Positions 45,152 to 56,879 of a stretch of DNA of 64,000 nt are shown here, piece by piece (within the stretch, counting starts at the first letter, position 1; every line of letters begins with the position of its first letter). The translations under genes were made by a program, and so were the position numbers. Where the stretch lies: NCBI GenBank assembly GCA_024529925.1, contig JAFEUB010001043.1, positions 367,603 through 431,602 on the forward strand, in the 5' to 3' direction. This stretch comes from Ophthalmolycus amberensis (taxonomy: Eukaryota > Chordata > Actinopteri > Perciformes > Zoarcidae). The notes below the pieces were generated by a model, which searched no databases, was not told the origin of the DNA, and saw only the letters and a program-made list of their open reading frames with translations.

Positions 45152-45689
45152 TATTTTCTCAAGGTTTTTATGCTTCAACGCCAGCCACAGTCATGGCCAG
45201 AGGCATAATGTGTTTGGGTTGTCTGTACGTCCTGTCTCATGAATGTATACATCCCAGGAACACAAGGATGTGTGATCAGATTTTGATGGGAATTCGGTGG
45301 TCACAAAATGCGTTTTTGGCCTTAACTCAAGTATTCATAAGCTAAATATGACAACTTCACACAAATGTCTAATACGATAAAATAATGGAAATGAAGACAT
45401 TTTAAACAGACATGGATGTAAACTCTAACATGATGTACATTGCAAAAATGAATAAGGACACCGATAAAGAAAATGAAGAGGCAACAGGACATGAAGTTGA
45501 TCAAATGATAAAGAATTTGTGACAAGAGCAAAGATTTGGAGTAAGATCTTACTGAGATTGTTTGGACGGAGCAAAAACTGCAAACTTTGTGAAACAGAAC
45601 TACCTAAACTGAAATGGCATCTGTCAGATCAAATGACTCCCAAAGATGCATTCTATGGCGATAGAGTTGAATCAGTAATAACTATGAAG
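45152..45689. other. Non-coding stretch, no recognised feature
   Basis: No coding signal seen. It ends at the target site of the hAT element below. Confidence 0.5.
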
Positions 45690-46058
45690 TAGGGCTGCAA
45701 CTAACGATTATTTTAATAATCGATTAATCTGGCGATTATTTTTTCGATTAATCGATGAATCGGATATTAATGGGCCAAAAAAGGCGAGTGAATAAAAACG
45801 TGTCTTTACTCTTGCAAACTATACCACCCCTGCTTTACTACTGTTATTAACGAGCTAACGCTAACTTGTCATGCTTGTCAAGCTGGATAACGAGTAAACA
45901 CCAGCACCAGAACTTATTTAAAATATATATAGTATATGCACATCTGTTACTGCAAGTTAATAAACACATTTGCTGACATTTGTTTTGCTGCTGTTAATAT
46001 TAACTGTCTTGATTGATTTCCTCTGCCTTAGGATTGCTATATATATATATATATATAC

Positions 46059-46542
46059 TAGGGGTGTAACGGTTCACAAAATTCACGGTTCGGTTCGGTA
46101 CGATACAGTGGAGCCACGGTTCGGTACGTTTCGGTACAGTAGAAAACTATAAATGCCAGAGAAATGTACTTGATTTTAAAATATATTTATTCATTACAAC
46201 TAACATAAAGTTATTCTTTGACTTTGAACAATGATGGAACTATACCTGATTGACTCATCTTCTGGGGTGTCTTCTTAGCAACACATAAGCATAAAAAACA
46301 AAAACTGCTCCTTAATGTTATGTAGTATTGTTACTTACATCTTGCTTACATCTTGTATTGTTACTTACATCTTGCAAAAGAGATTTTTAATCTCAATGGG
46401 ACTACCTGGTTAAATAAAGTTTTTTTTAAATTTAATTTTCTTTCATTTTTTTTATTCAAACGTATTCGGTTCGTCATGCGTACCACACCGTGAGCCTCGT
46501 ACCGAACGGTTCAATACGAATACGCGTATCGTTACACCCCTA
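46059..46542. mobile_element. Nested MITE (TAGGGGTGTAAC type, 484 bp)
   Basis: Ends TAGGGGTGTAACGGTTC and GTTACACCCCTA, with ATATATAC on both sides (46051-46058 and 46543-46550). Subterminal repeats of CGGTTCGGTAC are typical of this widespread vertebrate element. It inserted into a TA-rich microsatellite inside the outer hAT. Confidence 0.92.
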
Positions 46543-46860
46543 ATATATACACATGTGTATATATATGTACATGTAAATATATATGAATGTGTGAATGAAA
46601 TAAAATAGTTATTGATAAATACATTGTTTTAATTGCAATAACTATAACTGAAAGTGTTAAACATAGTAACTGATTTAATTAACTGATTATTAATTTAGAA
46701 AAACAATATTATGAAAATAAACTATGAATGAATTTTTGAATATATGATTAAAAACACTAAACTAAAAACTTCAAAATATATATACTGAAAATATTTTAGT
46801 TTAATGTATTTATGTGTATATATTTATAATCCTGAGCAGGGATTATATATATATATATAT

Positions 46861-47382
46861 TAGTGCTGGGCAAGTTAACGTGTTAATTTAATTAATTAAC
46901 GCCGACAATTATTTTATCGCGCGTTCACGCATTTTTTAAATTTAATTTTTTTTTAATTGAAAGGCAAGAGACAATACATATACATAACAAGAGGATGACA
47001 ACAGTGGGATAAAAGCCAGCAAACATCCTATTGTCAGTAATTTTAGTGCACCTATATGCTGAAATTCACGGTAAACGCATTTAAACGGCACAGATCGGGA
47101 GCGAATGAAGGACTTTGAAAGTTAAACATTAACGTGAGACAACATCCGGTTTTTTCAGACGAACATCCGGTTTTCAGAATAAGATGCCAACAAAGTATGA
47201 ATTATATTCACATTAAGTATAAAACATGCTACCTGCATCTTGTGAACCAAATGTTATTGCCCTTTTGTTCATATAGCAGTACTTTTGAATTCATTATTGA
47301 ACTTTGCCATAACAATGCGATTAATCGCAAAAAATCCATGTGATTAATCGCGATTAAATATTTTAATCGTTGCCCAGCACTC
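46861..47382. mobile_element. Nested MITE (AGTGCTGGGCAA type, 522 bp)
   Basis: Ends TAGTGCTGGGCAAGTTAACG and CGTTGCCCAGCACTC. Flanking ATATATAT on both sides fits a target duplication but lies in a TA repeat, so its length is uncertain. It contains TTAATCGCGATTAA subterminal sequence. Confidence 0.85.
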
Positions 47383-47802
47383 ATATATATACACACACAC
47401 GCTCTATAAATATATATATCTACATATATAATCCTGTTGAGCAGGGATTCTAGGCGACGGGAGCAGCAAGAGGGGGGCGGGAACAGCTGTTGACGCAAAC
47501 AGGAAGTCCTCTGTAGCATAGGCCGTCTCATTTCGGAGACCGCACGGTCTAGCCTACGCGGTCCTCAAAGGACGCGGCCCACGTAGACCGCGAAGGCTGG
47601 GTCCTCCGAAGGATGCAGACCCTGAATTGGGACATAGCTAAATGGTCCCCGGCGAGACCAGCGGCGCGAATGGCGATCACCTCAGCTTTCTTTATACTGA
47701 AACATCTCCGCGACTTATTCAGTGGCGTAATAATCGCGCGACACAACGAATCGAAATTCGTTGCCAACTCTTCGATTTTATCGATTAGTTGTTGCAGCCC
47801 TA

Positions 47803-48296
47803 CTATAAAGATCCTTGTGCATTCTCTGATAAAAGTGACACATTGGTCCTATTATTAGATATTACTTTATGTACACGAAGCCATCTCAGGTCACTTCTCT
47901 TGACTGTGTGTTTATTTTGTCGGTCACAGAAGGCAGCAGAAGTCCACTGACAGGCTACACAGGTAATCTCAGTGGGCTGTTACTATTTTTAGAGTGATTT
48001 ATTGTCTCTTGGTCTGCTGCTCTCTCACAACTAGACTGATACTGTATGTAAAGTTAGTGTTTGTTGTATGTTTTAAGCCTCAACCCATCAAAAGACAATA
48101 AAACAAGATCATTTGAATATAAACATTTTATATTCTTGTGCACAACAGGACATTTTTAGATAAAGGTACATTTCCAATTCACTGAAGATCTACATCTCAT
48201 AGTGATTAATATTTCTTACAGTCACTGAAGTCTCAAAGTCTTGTCTTTAACCAAACCGATAAACATGTCATGCATGTGTAACAGCAATTGTGTCTC
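47803..48296. other. Gap between the hAT element and galectin
   Basis: No feature recognised. It probably includes the galectin 3' UTR on the minus strand; an ATTTATT-rich stretch near 48120 and TTTATT near 47910 could hold its polyadenylation signal. Confidence 0.4.
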
Positions 48297-49147
48297 TTAG
48301 CAGATCTTTAAGGAAGTCAGTTTGAAGTCCCCTGCGATTTTGATGTAGCTGATGATGTCCATCTTATTACGGTTGGGAAACTGTACTTCATGTCCATCAG
48401 GAAGCTCCACTTCAAACATGTCTCCAGTCAGCTTCAACACCATCTGAAAGAGAAAAGATACAGTAAAACCTTTTCATTTTAACAGACATCTCAAAATCTC
48501 TGCAAACAAAATCTCCCTGCATGGCTAAATATCACTAAAGGTAAGTGAGGAAATGAGTTTCTTGTGATTTTTTTACAAAATACACACATTCTCTCTCCCT
48601 TCAGTCAGATTGCCTCACCTTGACTTCTGCTCCCCTCTGTAGGGGGTTGTGTATTTCCCGTTTCTCATCGGCCCAACAACCAGCAGCCTTTGAGTTGCAA
48701 ACAAGAACGGCTCCATCAGTGTCGTCATGGAAACGAGGGTTAAAGTGCAGCGCCAGGTCGTCTGCACCACAGCCGAGATCGATCTCGAATCTGAGTGGAT
48801 CAGAGATTATACAATAGATGTAGTCTTACTATTGACGTGTTTGCACAGCATAAATATCACCGTTTTATTCAGTGAGGAAGCGAATATAAAACAAATGTTA
48901 TGGGTTTGGTTGGCTCACCCGTCAGCATCATGTGGAATTACCCCCTTTACTTTCAGCTGATCTCCAGCTCTTATAATCACGTTCTTCAATTCAAGTTGCT
49001 GAGAAACACAATTTTGCAGTTCAGGATTAACAAACCATTTAATTAGAAAATAAAAGACTGCTGTTATAGTGGTATTCATATTTGTATTCTACACATTACA
49101 GAAGCAAAGTTAAATAGAAGCAAGAACAAAGCAGTCAAACTTACCAT
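48297..49147 (-). CDS. lgals2: Galectin, prototype single-CRD (galectin-2-like), complete four-exon gene
   Basis: Exons on the minus strand: 49147-49145 (initiator Met then GTAAGT), 48998-48919 (80 bases), 48790-48619 (172 bases, the usual size of the central galectin exon) and 48443-48297 with the stop. The joined frame is 402 bases, 133 residues. All core carbohydrate contacts are present in the third exon: HFNPRF, VCN and WADEKR (the H.NPR, V.N, W..E.R signature). The C-terminal exon has VELPDGHEVQFPNR. The protein has no signal peptide, as expected for a galectin, which is secreted by a non-classical route and binds beta-galactosides as a homodimer. The N-terminus LELKNVIIRAGDQLKVKG resembles galectin-2. 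Three Cys residues (DLGCG, VLVCN, GCWAD) and a C-terminal Cys are notable. Sequence at 49148-49230 is probable 5' UTR. Confidence 0.92.
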
Positions 49148-49259
49148 GCTCCTGTTGGGTGCTGGTGATGGTGGACAGTCCTGGAGCAAATGGAAGATGT
49201 AAGAGGATGGTGTTGGCACACAAGCAGTCTTCTGCCCTAGAAGACAACAAGAAAGTAGC

Positions 49260-51303
49260 CTGACTGTGAAGTTTCTCCCAATTTATAATGTGAAGCACAA
49301 AGGATTCAGTGATAGGACGGGTCACCGTAACAATGTGACCCGTTGATCATCATGATAATCAAGTAGCCCTTTCAATGCAGATGCACTGCTCTATTATACA
49401 CGACGCCCCCAAATTTGGGGGCTCCGTGCTCTAAGTAAAATGTACATATCGAGAGCGAATATTTTGCATGTATACATGTTATATACCAGATTAAACAGCA
49501 ACATCTGGGCAACACTCATGTAAGTCACTTTCTACACACTCCAAACACAATTACACACAACTAATATAAGCAACTAGAAGATGTACCACAATATCACGTA
49601 TTTTTCGCCACGAATCGGCAACCTATGCTGCTGCACTCTGTTTGCTTATCCCAACACAACGCTGGCCGCTATCATGGCCGATGCATAGATCACAAAGCAC
49701 GAGGATTCGACCGCGTATCCACCCATAGCTTCATAATTCCTCTCCGTGAAACCATTAAATAGTTACAGCCAGAAAGCCAACGAACAACAAACCGCTCCAC
49801 AGAAAAACAATTAAATGCATCGTACCTTGAGATGATTTTCTGGAAGAAAAACGCTGGAAATTGACGGTAATGCATTTCAGCCGCGTTCTCTCCGTGTCCC
49901 TTTGTGTGTGTGTGGGAAAATGGCGCTTCTGGGTGCAAGTATGACGAGTGGTCGGCATTTTACTGTTCGGCGAATCATTTTATGCTCTGGCGCGGCACGG
50001 TTTTGGATTTTTAGTGGCTAAAAAGTCAGTCAATCTACTCAAGAACCCTCCTACTGCATTCCTGAGTCTCTTCCACATTGCACAAGGTGTCATATGCTGA
50101 AATCCGCCAATCATAGGCTTAGAAAAGGCTACATAGACACAGACGAGAAAATTCCATGGAGGAGAGATATGAGAGCTCAAGTTGGCTCAAAATGATGCCA
50201 AACTGCTGTATTAGGATAGATTGAATACTAGTAGTGATAAAACAAGTGAAATATATAGTTATATAGTATATACAATTAGACTAGAACAGCACAACAGCTG
50301 GTTCCAAAAATGAGAATTTGGCTTGACCCTGCCTGACCTCTCCGTACTCAAACCTCTATTACGTTGCCCTGCTTCACTCAAAGTGAAATTTGTTTGTGGA
50401 GACTTCAGACATGTGCTATGATTGTGGAGTATTTTTAGGCTTGGATCTGCATTATTTCAAAGAAATAATACCAATAAATGGTTTTTTTCCAGGTGAACCT
50501 GCAACTTTTCAATGTTGTGCCATCTTCATTCACTATTAACCAGTAACATATCCACAATATTTACACATCTCACAAGTGTTACCTGTATTATACCATCAAC
50601 ATTATTAAAATAGACCTTGTAGCTACAGATAGACTCTCTTTAGCATGGGTATGCAATTTTTGAGCAGAGGCCTAAAAGTAATGCTAGAGTCCAAGAGTTA
50701 ATCATTGCTGTTGAACTAATTTCGTAAAAAAGATTAATTGTCTCTTTAATCACAGAACACGTTGTAACAGCTGCCACAGTGACAATACTAACGGTTTGAA
50801 CAAACTACTCTGCCAAGAGCTATTTAAATAGGTTTTGATTGGGAACCACTGTGCACGTTGAGGAAGGTCCGCAATACGTTACTGATTACAATAGAGCAAA
50901 AACACTACCAGAGTACACTGTCTGCTTTCAACCAGTCTGTTAAGTTGATCCTATCAATTAAAGAACATTGCTTTAATATGAATTATTGGGCTTGTGACAA
51001 AGTGGGTGAGAACACACATTTGTCCCCATATTACACTCATCTATAAATCTAAACCACGCTTGTCAATTGTTTGTGTAACCATACCCACCATGTGTTATAG
51101 GTTAAAGGGGGAGGCACCCAACCATTTCCTCTATTTATACACTGGATGATGTCATCAGTGATGTCATTGGGTCAAACCAAGTATGGGGGGAGTATGTACA
51201 AGTCGATTTGTAGGTTAGTTGTGATCTGTTTTTCATTGTTGTGAGTGTATAGCAAATTGTAAACCATATCAAATTGTTGGCTACCTAAAGGGGTGCTGTA
51301 AGG
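49260..51303. other. Intergenic stretch between galectin and hAT element
   Basis: No gene recognised. A palindrome CGCCCCCAAATTTGGGGGCTC lies near 49403. The segment 49327-49376 (CAATGTGACCCGTTGATCATC...) recurs at 55197-55250, and AATCATTGC(T/C)GTTGAACT recurs near 50700 and 55262, so fragments of one repeat are scattered here. Promoter elements of the galectin gene were not identified. Confidence 0.45.
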
Positions 51304-53629
51304 CAGTGATTTTCAACCGGTGTGCCGCGGCACACTAGTGTGCCGCGAGCGATCGTCAGGTGTGCCGTGGGAAATTTTCTAATATCACCTAATTAACCAT
51401 TGTCGGGTGTCTGTGCTGTAATAAAGTGTCGCAGATAATGTAATACTCTTCTATGGCAGTGGGTGGCAGCAGAGGGATTTAAATACCTGTAAAGACAATA
51501 GAGTTAGTGCTGCGCGACACGTGACAGTGACAGTTTGGGATCAAAGCAAGACGAGCAACTGACAGTGATGAAAAAAAAAAAAAAAAAAAGGTGACAGTGA
51601 TGGAGAAGTTTTTGAGAAGGGAAAATGCAAATGCCGAACAGGGCCCTGGACAAAATTCTGACCCAGATGAAGGCCCAAGTATGAGTGGTCGACAAAAGAA
51701 AAAAGAAGACGGTGAGCTCGAGGCAATACAGCGAAAGCTATCTTTCATTTGGATTTACGTTCACCGGGGATGCAACGGCACCGAGTCCGCTGTGCTTGGT
51801 GTGTGGTGAGAAGCTATCCAATAGCGCCATGGTGCCAAGCAAGCTTAAACGCCATCTCCAAACGAAACACCCTTCCGTTCAAAACAAGTCGATGGACTAT
51901 TTTGTACGCTTACGTACAAACAATGAGAAACAGGCAACTGTTTTGAGAAAAACCACAAAGGTAAACGAGAGAGCCCTCAAAGCTAGCTACCTTGTTGCTG
52001 AACTCGTAGCTAAAACAAAAAAGTCCCACACCGTGGCAGAAACATTAATACTGCCAGCTTGTAAAGCCATTGTGAATGAGATGCTCGGCCCTGACGCGGC
52101 CAAAGAGATCGCTAAAGTGCCTCTCTCAGATAACACAATTGCCAAACGTATTGATGACATGTCTGCGGACATAGAAACTGTTGTTTTGGAAAAGATGCGC
52201 ATCAGTAAGAAATTTGCCTTGCAACTTGATGAGTCGACGGATATTAGTGGACATTGTCAGCTCTTGGCCAACGTGCGTTTTGTGGATGGAGAAGCCATTA
52301 GAGAAAACTTCCTATTTTGCAAGGCACTGCCAGAAAAATCAACAGGAGATGAAATATTTCGGGTCACGTCGGAATATCTTGACAAAAGCGGGCTTACGTG
52401 GGAAAACTGCACAGGTGTCTGCACTGATGGAGCCGCAGCCATGGTCGGGCGCATCAAAGGCTTCGTAAGTAGGGTCAAAGAAAGAAACCCAGCTGTTACT
52501 GTTACGCACTGTTTTTTGCACCGTGAGGCCCTCGTTGCAAAGACCTTACCAGCAGATCTAGGTCCTGTGTTGGATGATGTTGTGCGCTTAGTGAACTTTG
52601 TGAAGACGCGACCTTTGAAATCTCGCTTATTTGCGTCTCTGTGTGAGGAAATGGGAGCGGAACATAAAGTGTTATTGCTCCACACGGAGGTCCGGTGGCT
52701 GTCGCGCGGCAAAGTGCTGGCCCGTGTGTATGAGCTCCGAGAGGAACTTAAAGTGTTTCTGACAGACGAGAGGCCCGATTTCTCAAAGCTGCTTGCAAGT
52801 GATCAGTGGTGTGCAAAGCTGGCATACCTGGCTGATATATTTCATCATCTGAATGAACTGAACACACGGATGCAAGGCCGAAATGAAAACCTGCTTACAA
52901 GCACTGACAAAATGAACGGATTCCGTTTAAAGGTGCAGCTCTGGCAACAACATGTGCAGCGTGGCAACCTTGAGATGTTCCCACTCACCGAGAAACTGCA
53001 GGATGGCAACACTGCTGCAATGTGCGAGGTGATTGGCAAACATTTGAAAACTCTGGAGGAGAAGTTGTCATTTTATTTCTCTTCAGCCTTCACAGAATGC
53101 CTTGACTGGGTTAGGGACCCATACAGCTCAGCATCCGTTGCTGGAAAGGACATGACTTTAAAGGAGCAAGAGGAACTCATTGAACTGAAACAAGATCGTG
53201 GTTTAAAGCTAAACTTTGCTGATCTTCCTTTGGACAGTTTTTGGTTAGCTGTTGCCAAGGAGTTCCCCATTCTGGCCAACAAAGCTATTTTGACATTGCT
53301 CCCGTTTTCAACCACATATCTGTGTGAGCTGAGCTTCTCAAGCTTGACAGCGATAAAAACTAAAAACAGAGAGAGACTGAGAGCTGTTGAGGAAGAGCTT
53401 CGTGTGTGTCTTTCTACCATTCCTGCCAGGATATCCATGTTGTGTTCATCGAAACAGGCCCAAGTTTCACACTAAGTGAGTACAAATACATTTAGAAACT
53501 ATATTATTAACTATATGTATTATATGTACTGTGTTAGTGTCTTTTTGTGTCATTTTGGTTGGTGGTGTGCCCCAGGATTTTGTAAATGTAAAAAGTGTGC
53601 CGCGGCTCAAAAAAGGTTGAAAATCACTG
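51304..53629 (+). mobile_element. Near-complete autonomous hAT element (2326 bp)
   Basis: Terminal inverted repeats begin CAGTGATTTTCAACC, with subterminal GTGTGCCGCGGC(A/T)CA. CTGTAAGG flanks both ends perfectly (51296-51303 and 53630-53637). It carries one transposase frame broken only by a single-base slip. The perfect target duplication and near-intact frame indicate recent activity. Confidence 0.95.
51600..53475 (+). pseudogene. hAT transposase, ZBED5-like, one frameshift near the N-terminus
   Basis: Starts at the ATG 51600 (MEKFLRRENANAEQ). A single-base length error in the A-rich run at about 51690-51712 moves the rest into the next frame, which is then open to the stop at 53475. The downstream frame encodes a BED-type zinc finger (CLVCGEKL, then LKRHLQTKH), the hAT catalytic core motifs LQLDESTDISGHCQLL, CTDGAAAMVG, HCFLHREALV and VRWLSRGKVL, and the C-terminal dimerisation region (FSTTYLCELSFSSL). 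Relatives include the domesticated human ZBED5 family. The remaining 590 residues look intact. Its nearest in-frame start after the slip is a weak GTG, so the copy is probably inactive unless initiation or frameshifting compensates. Confidence 0.88.
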
Positions 53630-53657
53630 CTGTAAGGTATAGCTTTTGTCTGTGAAC

Positions 53658-54805
53658 CAGTGGCGACTGGTCAATAGAGGGCCATGGGGCCTGGCCGCAC
53701 CATGAGCCACACAAAAAAAATAATAATAATAATAATTATAATAATCATAAATTACACAAATTGTCAATATTTGTGTTTTGAACTATGGAATGTACCCAGT
53801 AATGTGTGTAAAAATATCTGCGCAAATATATGCTTTTCCTGCTCGTGCTCTCCGCCTGTGTGCATGATACGTCTGAGAACGCGCAGCTAGGGGGGCCTAA
53901 TCGTTTTGGCCCAAAAGAGGCGGGTCTATAAAGCAGTTTAGCCAATTGCTGATTAAATATATAAATGAGTGACATACAATTTAGCCAATCAGCGCCCTCA
54001 AATAGATCCAGAAGGATCTGGCCCCCCTACCTGCGCGTTCTCGTCAGGAGAAAGTCTCTACACGCGAGTTCCCGCACCACGAGCAGTAGCTCCGTTTGAG
54101 AGGAGAACTTTGGCGGAGATTCTGCAGCCAAAGAGCTGATATCAGATCAGCCTGACCTCACAATCAGACAGCAGACTAGCGGGAAAGGGAAGCAGTACAT
54201 GCGAAGCTTCTGTACTAGCTGTACACCAGACAGGTTTGGCTAGCTGGATGACGTCATGCTAATAATTTATTTAGTTTTTTAAAACAACGGGGACGGATCC
54301 AGCACGGACAGTTACAGGAGTGAGGGATGAGGAGGTAAGGAAACATGAGAACACCAGGACACACATGAGAACTCTGTCAAGCTACATATTAGACAAGTGA
54401 ACATCTTTTCTTCTACATAGTTGTCCTCAGTCTCATCTGCTTAACTTGGTCATGGAGGCATCAACATGTAATAGAGATGTTAAATTAACAGTGAAAACTC
54501 ATCAAAGCTTAATTTAACATCAGTATTCATAATTACACTTCATGTTTACTTCTCCTGATCTTTACCAACAAGGTCCATAGGGGCATCTCAATAAATAAAC
54601 ATGCTATGTTATATTATATTATATTATATACGGTAAGTGTTATTTACTGCTTTTTTTCGTGTTGGAATAAATGTTAAATATTTAACTGCCAAGTAATAAT
54701 GCGTGTTTGATACTTTGATACTTTTTTTGCATTAAATCATACTGGGATGTTTGCTGAAATTGATAGGATTGCCCTACCTAGAAAATGTTCCACCAGCTGC
54801 CACTG
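53658..54805. mobile_element. Non-autonomous hAT element (1148 bp)
   Basis: Termini CAGTGGCGACTGGTC and CAGCTGCCACTG. The flanks are CTGTGAAC and CTGTTAAC, an 8-bp target duplication with one mismatch. It is the opposite-orientation relative of 24435-25571. It sits only 20 bases from the autonomous element. Confidence 0.88.
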
Positions 54806-54813
54806 CTGTTAAC

Positions 54814-55140
54814 TATTGGAGTCAGTAATCGGTGTCACCTGCACTCGTGGTAGGAACTACCGCAGATCCTGCTGATAGAAGGCTCTATATAATGAGATGA
54901 CTTTGACGGAACAGGGAGAAAGGAAGATTAGTGTGTAGCTGTGTGCATGTGATTATGTTACTTTATGATGAGTTGAGTTTTATTCAGTTAAGTTAACTGT
55001 TTGTTTGTTTTGTTTGTAGATACGTTTGGTTACACATGTAGCAGGGCACTTTGTAAATAAAACACCTTTTTGTTATCTCGACAAAGTCTCTCGTGTCTGC
55101 CTCCTACCACTTCAGAAGCCACTCCGGTCAGGCTTCACCA
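54814..55140 (+). mobile_element. LTR-like segment (tentative)
   Basis: CTATATAATGAG (TATA-like) near 54885 and AATAAAACACC near 55058, followed by a CT-rich stretch, are arranged as in an LTR U3-R-U5. Clear ends and a target duplication were not found. Confidence 0.3.
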
Positions 55141-56663
55141 CAGGGCTATTGTTCACAATAACGCTGGACGTCTCTTTAATAATTCATTTTACGATTACAA
55201 TGTGACCCGTTGATCATCATGAATATCAAGTAGCCCTTTCAATGCAGATCTGATCTATTTAATCATTGCCGTTGAACTCATTTAGTGAGTAAAACTCTGC
55301 GTATCGGTCAATTGCGTGATAATTTAAGCTGCACGCAGTTTTCGCTCTCTTTGAATGTCAGCGAGCAATGGACTTTAATTTACCGATGGTGTGAACGTGT
55401 GTTTTGATGTACCGCTGCGCTCCATATTTCAAATGTCTGGAAGTTCAGTTGTCATGGGTAGAGTGTAACAAAAATATAAGGGTCGCTTTTTATTAAATGG
55501 AATAAAAGATCTCCACCCCAATAACTTTTGCACTGTCCCTTATGTGATCTGTGCTAATGGTTTTGGTGTCTTTACTGCCCTCCAGGTCACATGTTAAAAT
55601 AATCTAATCATCGTCAATGCTGACAAAATAACACTTCTTGTAAATACTTTCAAAATATAGGGGCCAAACTGTCAATTAGAATAATCTATCATTATATGCG
55701 ATAATAGTTGTATAGTTATTACAACTTAAAACTCAAACTCCATATATTCGTCAGTGAGAATAACACAGATGTCAAAACAGATGTGTATTGGTGGACAATG
55801 GTTACTGTCTGCCTACATATCAGTAAAAGTTGAACTCAAGTTAGTTATCAGTGTGAAACGTAACTGTTACAGTAAAATAATAATTGTGCTACTTATCAGT
55901 AACATTGTCACATGACCGCCTTGCTCGTCGTAGTTTCCCTCAATGAACTTTATGAACTGTAGCTACGAAGACGATTGATTTATGTTATTGTTTCTAGATA
56001 TTCAGTTTGGCCACTTTATTCTGAAAGTATATACCGGAAGTGGTAGTATGCTGCCATGTCTGCAATGACGTTGTCTTTATTAATTTCTAGCAGTTCCACA
56101 TTGTTACCACGGGAGGGCGACAAAACTCACGATTCTGAATCAGAAACAGTTTATTGCCAGTCCGTTTGCACTACTCTATGGCTGCCTTGAAACAAAGTGA
56201 AGATGAAGGTTAAATCGAGTGTATATATGACCATCGTCATCGACTGCAGGTCGTAGTGGACACTAGGGTGGAGATGACGGACAGCTTGGTCACTTTCCTT
56301 TGAAGGTGTCTGCCGGAAGTACTGCCATGTCTGCATTGACGCTATTTTTATGAATTTAGTGAGTTGCAGTTCCAGACTGAGGCCACTGGAGAGCGGTCTA
56401 TATATTTACCCTCATCGTCAACATTGGAGCGGACGTTATGCGAGAGCTTGATCACTTTCTTTTGAAAGTGTTTACGTGTCATGTTGTTGTCTCTGTGCTC
56501 TCTCTCTCACCCCCAATCTCCACTCAGTCCAACACGGACAGCCCGTTGGCAAAGAAGCATCATTGAAGCTGTGTGTGTGTGTGTGTGTGTTGGTGTGAGG
56601 ATCGTCTCTGTTCAAGCCGTGTGTGCTGTTGATCGTTAGTCTGACCCATTAGTGTGTATACTA
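55141..56663. other. Repeat-rich non-coding DNA
   Basis: A LINE 3' tail on the minus strand lies near 56130-56165 (GAATCAGAAACAGTTTATTGCC). Three diverged copies of a (GGTCACTTT.CTTTGAA.GTGT) segment with CTGCCATGTCTGCA lie near 56010, 56290 and 56450. A (GT)n run is at about 56571-56590. No gene recognised. Confidence 0.45.
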
Positions 56664-56839
56664 TTGTGGTCTTTGAGTTTGAGTATCACTGCTGTTGACA
56701 AGTGTCGCTTCCTGTTTTAACAAAGTAGTTTTCAGCTATTGCCTTGTGAGCATTTCATAAATATTTTTTGTTTATTCATCCGTTGCCCATGATACTTTTC
56801 CCTGGGTTATTTAATGTGTTACTCCCCTCATCCTTAGAC
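56664..56839 (+). mobile_element. LTR-like fragment, left half of interrupted copy
   Basis: Matches 25572-25763 and is interrupted at CCTTAGAC by the composite hAT element; the right half resumes at 60363-60391 (CCTTAGACCTTAATAGGGG). Confidence 0.75.
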
Positions 56840-56879
56840 CAGGGATTCCAAAGTGTGGTGCGCGGAGTGGGAGAGTTTA

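Larger units (their letters stand above)
45690..47802. mobile_element. hAT element (TAGGGCTGCAAC type) with nested insertions
   Basis: Starts TAGGGCTGCAACTAACGATT and ends GTTGCAGCCCTA, flanked by CTATGAAG and CTATAAAG (one mismatch) as 8-bp target duplication. It contains AATCGATTAATC-rich subterminal repeats. No transposase remains. Two other elements are nested in it. Confidence 0.88.
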
